A stretch of DNA of 64,000 bases from Siphonobacter sp. BAB-5405 (GTDB lineage: Bacteria; Bacteroidota; Bacteroidia; Cytophagales; Spirosomataceae): assembly GCF_002872335.1 (NCBI RefSeq), contig NZ_NJAG01000004.1:27789-91788 (forward strand). Reading direction: 5' to 3'. The notes beneath the pieces were generated by a model. The model saw only the letters and a list, made by a program, of their open reading frames with translations. It was not told where the DNA came from and searched no databases. The translations under genes and the position numbers were made by a program. Positions 61,002 through 64,000 of this stretch are shown in pieces (positions within the stretch are counted from its first letter, which is position 1; every line of letters begins with the position of its first letter).

Positions 61002-63959
61002 ATGAAACGTTTGCTTCCTCTGGGTACCGCTCTTCTGGTATCGCTTGCCTCGTACGCTCAAAAACCTTTTACGACGGGTAATCAACGCTGGGCCGACTCG
61101 GTCTTTGCTCGTCTCACCGTCGATGAAAAAATTGGCCAGCTCATGATGCCCCGGGCCAATTTTACCAATCAGCCTTACGATCAGGAAAAACTCAAAAGCT
61201 GGGTACGCGACTACAAAGTCGGCGGTTTCGTCTGGTTCGCCAATCAGCCCTACCGACAAACGTCGATGATCAACGACTTACAGGCCATTTCCACCGTACC
61301 CATGATGATGGGCGAGGATTTGGAATGGGGCCTAACCATGCGACTCGACAGTACCGTTCGCTACCCGTATGCACTCACGCTGGGGGCCATTCGAATGAAC
61401 GACGACTGGTTTTACCGCATGGGCAAGCAAATTGGGGAGCAGTGTCGCCGGGCGGGGATTCACATCAATTACGCTCCCGTAGCGGACGTGAATAACAATC
61501 CCAAAAATCCCGTGATTGGTTTCCGCTCGTTTGGTGAAAACCGGGAGGAAGTCCTACGGAAATCGCAGGCCTATATGCGGGGAATGCAGGATGCGGGACT
61601 GATTACGACGGCCAAGCACTTTCCCGGTCACGGTGATACCGACGTTGATTCTCACGCGGACCTGCCCATCATTAATCATACACGGGCTCGGCTGGATTCG
61701 CTGGAACTGTATCCGTTCAAGCATTTGATTGAACGGGGCCTCAATGGGGTCATGATCGCTCACCTGAGTATTCCTGCCCTTGATCCTACGCCGAATCAGG
61801 CCTCGACGCTTTCCAAGCCCATCGTGACGGATTTGTTACGGAAAGAACTGGGTTTTGAAGGACTCATTTTTACCGATGCCATGGAAATGCAGGGCGTGGC
61901 CAAGCATTATCCGCCGGGTGTTGCGGGAGTAAAAGCCCTGTTAGCCGGGAATGATGTACTGGAGACGTTTACCGATGTGCCGGTGATGTTTCAGGCAATA
62001 AAAAAAGCCTTGCAGTCGGGTGAAATTTCTCAGGCCGATCTGGACGATAAAGTACGTCGGATTCTGCGGGCCAAGGCCTGGCTGGGACTGGACAAGTACC
62101 AACCGGCTCCGCTGGCCCGATTGAGCGAAGACTTGAACCAGCCCCGTGCGGAAGCTTTAGCCCGTAAGATGGCCGAAGGCAGCATCACGGTCCTGCGGAA
62201 CGAAGCGGGTACCCTGCCCATCAAAGATTTGATGCATACCAAAGTGGCTGCCATCAGCGTCGGGACGCCCGCTCAGGGGCCCGCCAATCCAACGGCTTTT
62301 CAGTCCATGCTGATGAATTATCTGCCCGTCGATACCTTCCGCGTGGATGCGAAAACCCCGGAGGCTCAACTCACGGCAATCAAAGAAAAACTGGCCGGAT
62401 ACGATCTGGTACTGGTGTCGCTGCATAGTCCCTTTATGCGATCGGCGAACGCCTGGCCCGAGCCGAGCCTGAAACTCGCCCGGAACTTCACGGGTCTGTC
62501 CAATGCTGCGTACCTGTTCTTCGGTAATCCCTACATACTGAATCAATTGCCGGGAATCGAGCAAGCCAAAGCCCTGGTCGTTACGTATCAGGAAACGGCG
62601 GTGATGCAGGAACTGGCCGCTCAGCTGGTGGGCGGAGGGATCGGAGCCAACGGTCAGTTGCCCGTTACAGTGAATCCGAATTTCAAATTTGGCGATGGCT
62701 TACGGGTGCAGCCGATGGGACGTTTTCAGTACGCAATGCCCGAAATGGTGGGCATCGATTCCCGTATTCTGAATGCGAAACTCGATTCCATTGTCAATCA
62801 GGGGCTCATGGCCAAAGCCTACCCTGGAGCTTCGGTACTGGTCGCCAAAGATGGAGCAGTCATCTTCAAGAAAGTCTACGGAAAACCGACCTACGAAAGT
62901 TCACAACTGGTTCGGGAAGGCGATTTATACGATCTGGCTTCGGTCACGAAAGTCAGCACCTCGGTACTGGCTCTGATGCGGATGCAGGATGAAGGTAAGT
63001 TTCGTCCGGATATGACGCTGGGTGAGCTATTCCCCAGATGGAAAAATTCCAATAAAGCCAATCTGAAACTGATTGATATTCTAACCCATCAGGCGGGCCT
63101 GAAAGCCTGGATTCCGTTCTGGCAAACGGCTCTGGACTCTACCAGCGAAAGTGGCTGGAAACCGCGTACGTTCAGCACGGAGCAAAGCCGTCGCTACCCC
63201 ATTGCGGTCGCTGACCACTTGTTTCTGCACCGTCGTTACCGCCGGGAATTGTTACGACAAATTGAAGAGTCGCCCGTTAAACCCAAGCAGGGCTACGTGT
63301 ACAGCGATTTATCGTACTATCTCTATCCGCAAATTGTGGAGAAGCTGACGGGTGAAAAATGGGAAGACTACCTGAAAAATACGTTCTACCGGCCCATGGG
63401 TGCAACGACGCTCACGTACAATCCACGGGAACATTATCCGCTTGACCGCATCATCCCTACGGAGTATGATTCGCTGTTCCGGAAAGAACTCATTCAAGGT
63501 CGAGTGCACGATGAAGGAGCTACGTTGTTGGGAGGTATCTCGGGCCATGCCGGTTTATTCGGTACCGCCAATGACTTGGCTAAACTGTACCAGATGTACC
63601 TGAACGGTGGCGTGTACGGCAATCAGCGATTCATCAGCGAAAAAACCTTACACCAATGGACCTCGTATCCTTTCCCGGTGGAAGTAAACAGTCGTCGGGG
63701 CATTGGTTTCGATAAACCTGATCGCAAACGTCCCGGTTTATCCGGGCCTCCCTCGGCGAGTCCGGCAAGTTTTGGTCACTCGGGCTTCACGGGGACTTTC
63801 GTCTGGGTTGAACCGAAGGAAAAAATGCTCTACATCTTCCTTTCGAACCGCGTATATCCCACGCGGAATAATTCGAAGATTGGCCAACTGAATATCCGCA
63901 CCCAATTTGGTGAGATGATTTACGAAGCCATCCGCCAGTCTGCAGTCGTAGGATTTTAA
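61002..63959 (+). CDS. GH3 (NagZ-like) and serine beta-lactamase-like fusion enzyme, exported
   Basis: 985 residues. Signal peptide MKRLLPLGTALLVSLASYAQ. Residues ~30-390 are a GH3 N-terminal domain of the NagZ type: KHFPGHGDTDVDSHADLP (His210) and the nucleophile Asp292 in LIFTDAMEMQG; residues ~400-560 a GH3 C-terminal-like domain; residues ~580-985 a class C beta-lactamase/DD-peptidase-like domain with SxxK (Ser647-Lys650, SVTK), Tyr767 in YSDLSYY and HSGFTGT near the end. The NagZ part cleaves N-acetylglucosaminyl bonds of peptidoglycan fragments, the second part probably peptide or ester bonds. This fusion is common in Bacteroidota. The last ~40 bases of the window look like the start of its terminator. 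Confidence 0.95.
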   Translation: MKRLLPLGTALLVSLASYAQKPFTTGNQRWADSVFARLTVDEKIGQLMMPRANFTNQPYDQEKLKSWVRDYKVGGFVWFANQPYRQTSMINDLQAISTVPMMMGEDLEWGLTMRLDSTVRYPYALTLGAIRMNDDWFYRMGKQIGEQCRRAGIHINYAPVADVNNNPKNPVIGFRSFGENREEVLRKSQAYMRGMQDAGLITTAKHFPGHGDTDVDSHADLPIINHTRARLDSLELYPFKHLIERGLNGVMIAHLSIPALDPTPNQASTLSKPIVTDLLRKELGFEGLIFTDAMEMQGVAKHYPPGVAGVKALLAGNDVLETFTDVPVMFQAIKKALQSGEISQADLDDKVRRILRAKAWLGLDKYQPAPLARLSEDLNQPRAEALARKMAEGSITVLRNEAGTLPIKDLMHTKVAAISVGTPAQGPANPTAFQSMLMNYLPVDTFRVDAKTPEAQLTAIKEKLAGYDLVLVSLHSPFMRSANAWPEPSLKLARNFTGLSNAAYLFFGNPYILNQLPGIEQAKALVVTYQETAVMQELAAQLVGGGIGANGQLPVTVNPNFKFGDGLRVQPMGRFQYAMPEMVGIDSRILNAKLDSIVNQGLMAKAYPGASVLVAKDGAVIFKKVYGKPTYESSQLVREGDLYDLASVTKVSTSVLALMRMQDEGKFRPDMTLGELFPRWKNSNKANLKLIDILTHQAGLKAWIPFWQTALDSTSESGWKPRTFSTEQSRRYPIAVADHLFLHRRYRRELLRQIEESPVKPKQGYVYSDLSYYLYPQIVEKLTGEKWEDYLKNTFYRPMGATTLTYNPREHYPLDRIIPTEYDSLFRKELIQGRVHDEGATLLGGISGHAGLFGTANDLAKLYQMYLNGGVYGNQRFISEKTLHQWTSYPFPVEVNSRRGIGFDKPDRKRPGLSGPPSASPASFGHSGFTGTFVWVEPKEKMLYIFLSNRVYPTRNNSKIGQLNIRTQFGEMIYEAIRQSAVVGF

Positions 63960-64000
63960 GCGTTTGAACAGTAGCTATAAAAAAGCCCCGAAGCAGTATG

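Overview
The window looks like chromosomal DNA of a Bacteroidota bacterium, most likely Cytophagales (the Spirosoma/Siphonobacter side of the order; genus not decided). Reasons seen in the sequence: promoters of the Bacteroidota type (TTG, 18-20 bp, TAnnTTTG), many exported proteins whose signal peptide ends in A-Q or G-Q, a C-terminal type IX secretion sorting domain on a subtilisin, an Oar-like TonB-dependent receptor, and lineage-typical families (DUF5690, DUF983, NamZ/DUF1343, the fused SpmA-SpmB protein). No rRNA, tRNA, CRISPR array, phage or transposase gene was seen. Base composition and gene style are even throughout, so there is no obvious genomic island.

Layout. 1-7.7 kb: a truncated D-Ala-D-Ala dipeptidase, an SpmA/SpmB membrane protein, a TrpF-like barrel without the usual catalytic residues, a DivIVA-domain protein with folB behind it, and a divergent pair (WD40 protein / phosphopantetheinyl transferase) in which BOTH genes carry a one-base reading-frame break. 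7.9-15.4 kb: galE-rfbB-rfbA nucleotide-sugar genes, a membrane-anchored AraC-type regulator and two paralogous acyltransferases; traces of rfbA and the regulator start between the acyltransferases show an old tandem duplication. 15.4-26 kb: small proteins, a cyclophilin, an S9 peptidase, a type IX-secreted S8 peptidase with a lipoprotein, guaA and namZ. 26-32 kb: an FtsX-like permease, a DUF5690 transporter with an XRE-cupin regulator and a palindromic operator, a PhnZ-like HD protein, a Crp/Fnr regulator and an SDR. 32.4-34.2 kb: three consecutive PspC/LiaF-like membrane proteins. 34.8-40 kb: mnmA, a 2-oxoglutarate dioxygenase divergent from an AraC regulator, small membrane proteins and an exported superoxide dismutase. 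40.7-46.6 kb: a complete RND efflux set. 46.9-50.6 kb: two tandem paralogous multi-span membrane proteins and an OafA-like acyltransferase, probably for a surface glycan. 50.9-64 kb: a polysaccharide deacetylase-like lipoprotein, an Oar-like receptor, a glycerophosphodiesterase, a HAD phosphatase, a lipoprotein, a beta-barrel protein, an SDR, CsbD, a lipoprotein glutaminyl cyclase and a GH3/beta-lactamase fusion.

How they fit. Several genes act on the envelope: peptidoglycan turnover (dipeptidase, NamZ, GH3 fusion), surface sugars (galE/rfb genes, acyltransferases, GT-C-like proteins), envelope stress (PspC/LiaF) and export (RND). The glutaminyl cyclase fits the A-Q signal-peptide pattern of at least eight proteins here.

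The most unusual material is non-coding: a 370-bp repeat present twice, each copy carrying seven tandem heptanucleotides, and a set of short intergenic inverted repeats, three of them clearly built on a 7-nt period with GT-rich left and AC-rich right arms. I did not find a clearly new multi-gene defence or mobile system; the best candidates for something undescribed are this heptad-repeat family and the paired frame breaks near 5.5 and 6.2 kb.
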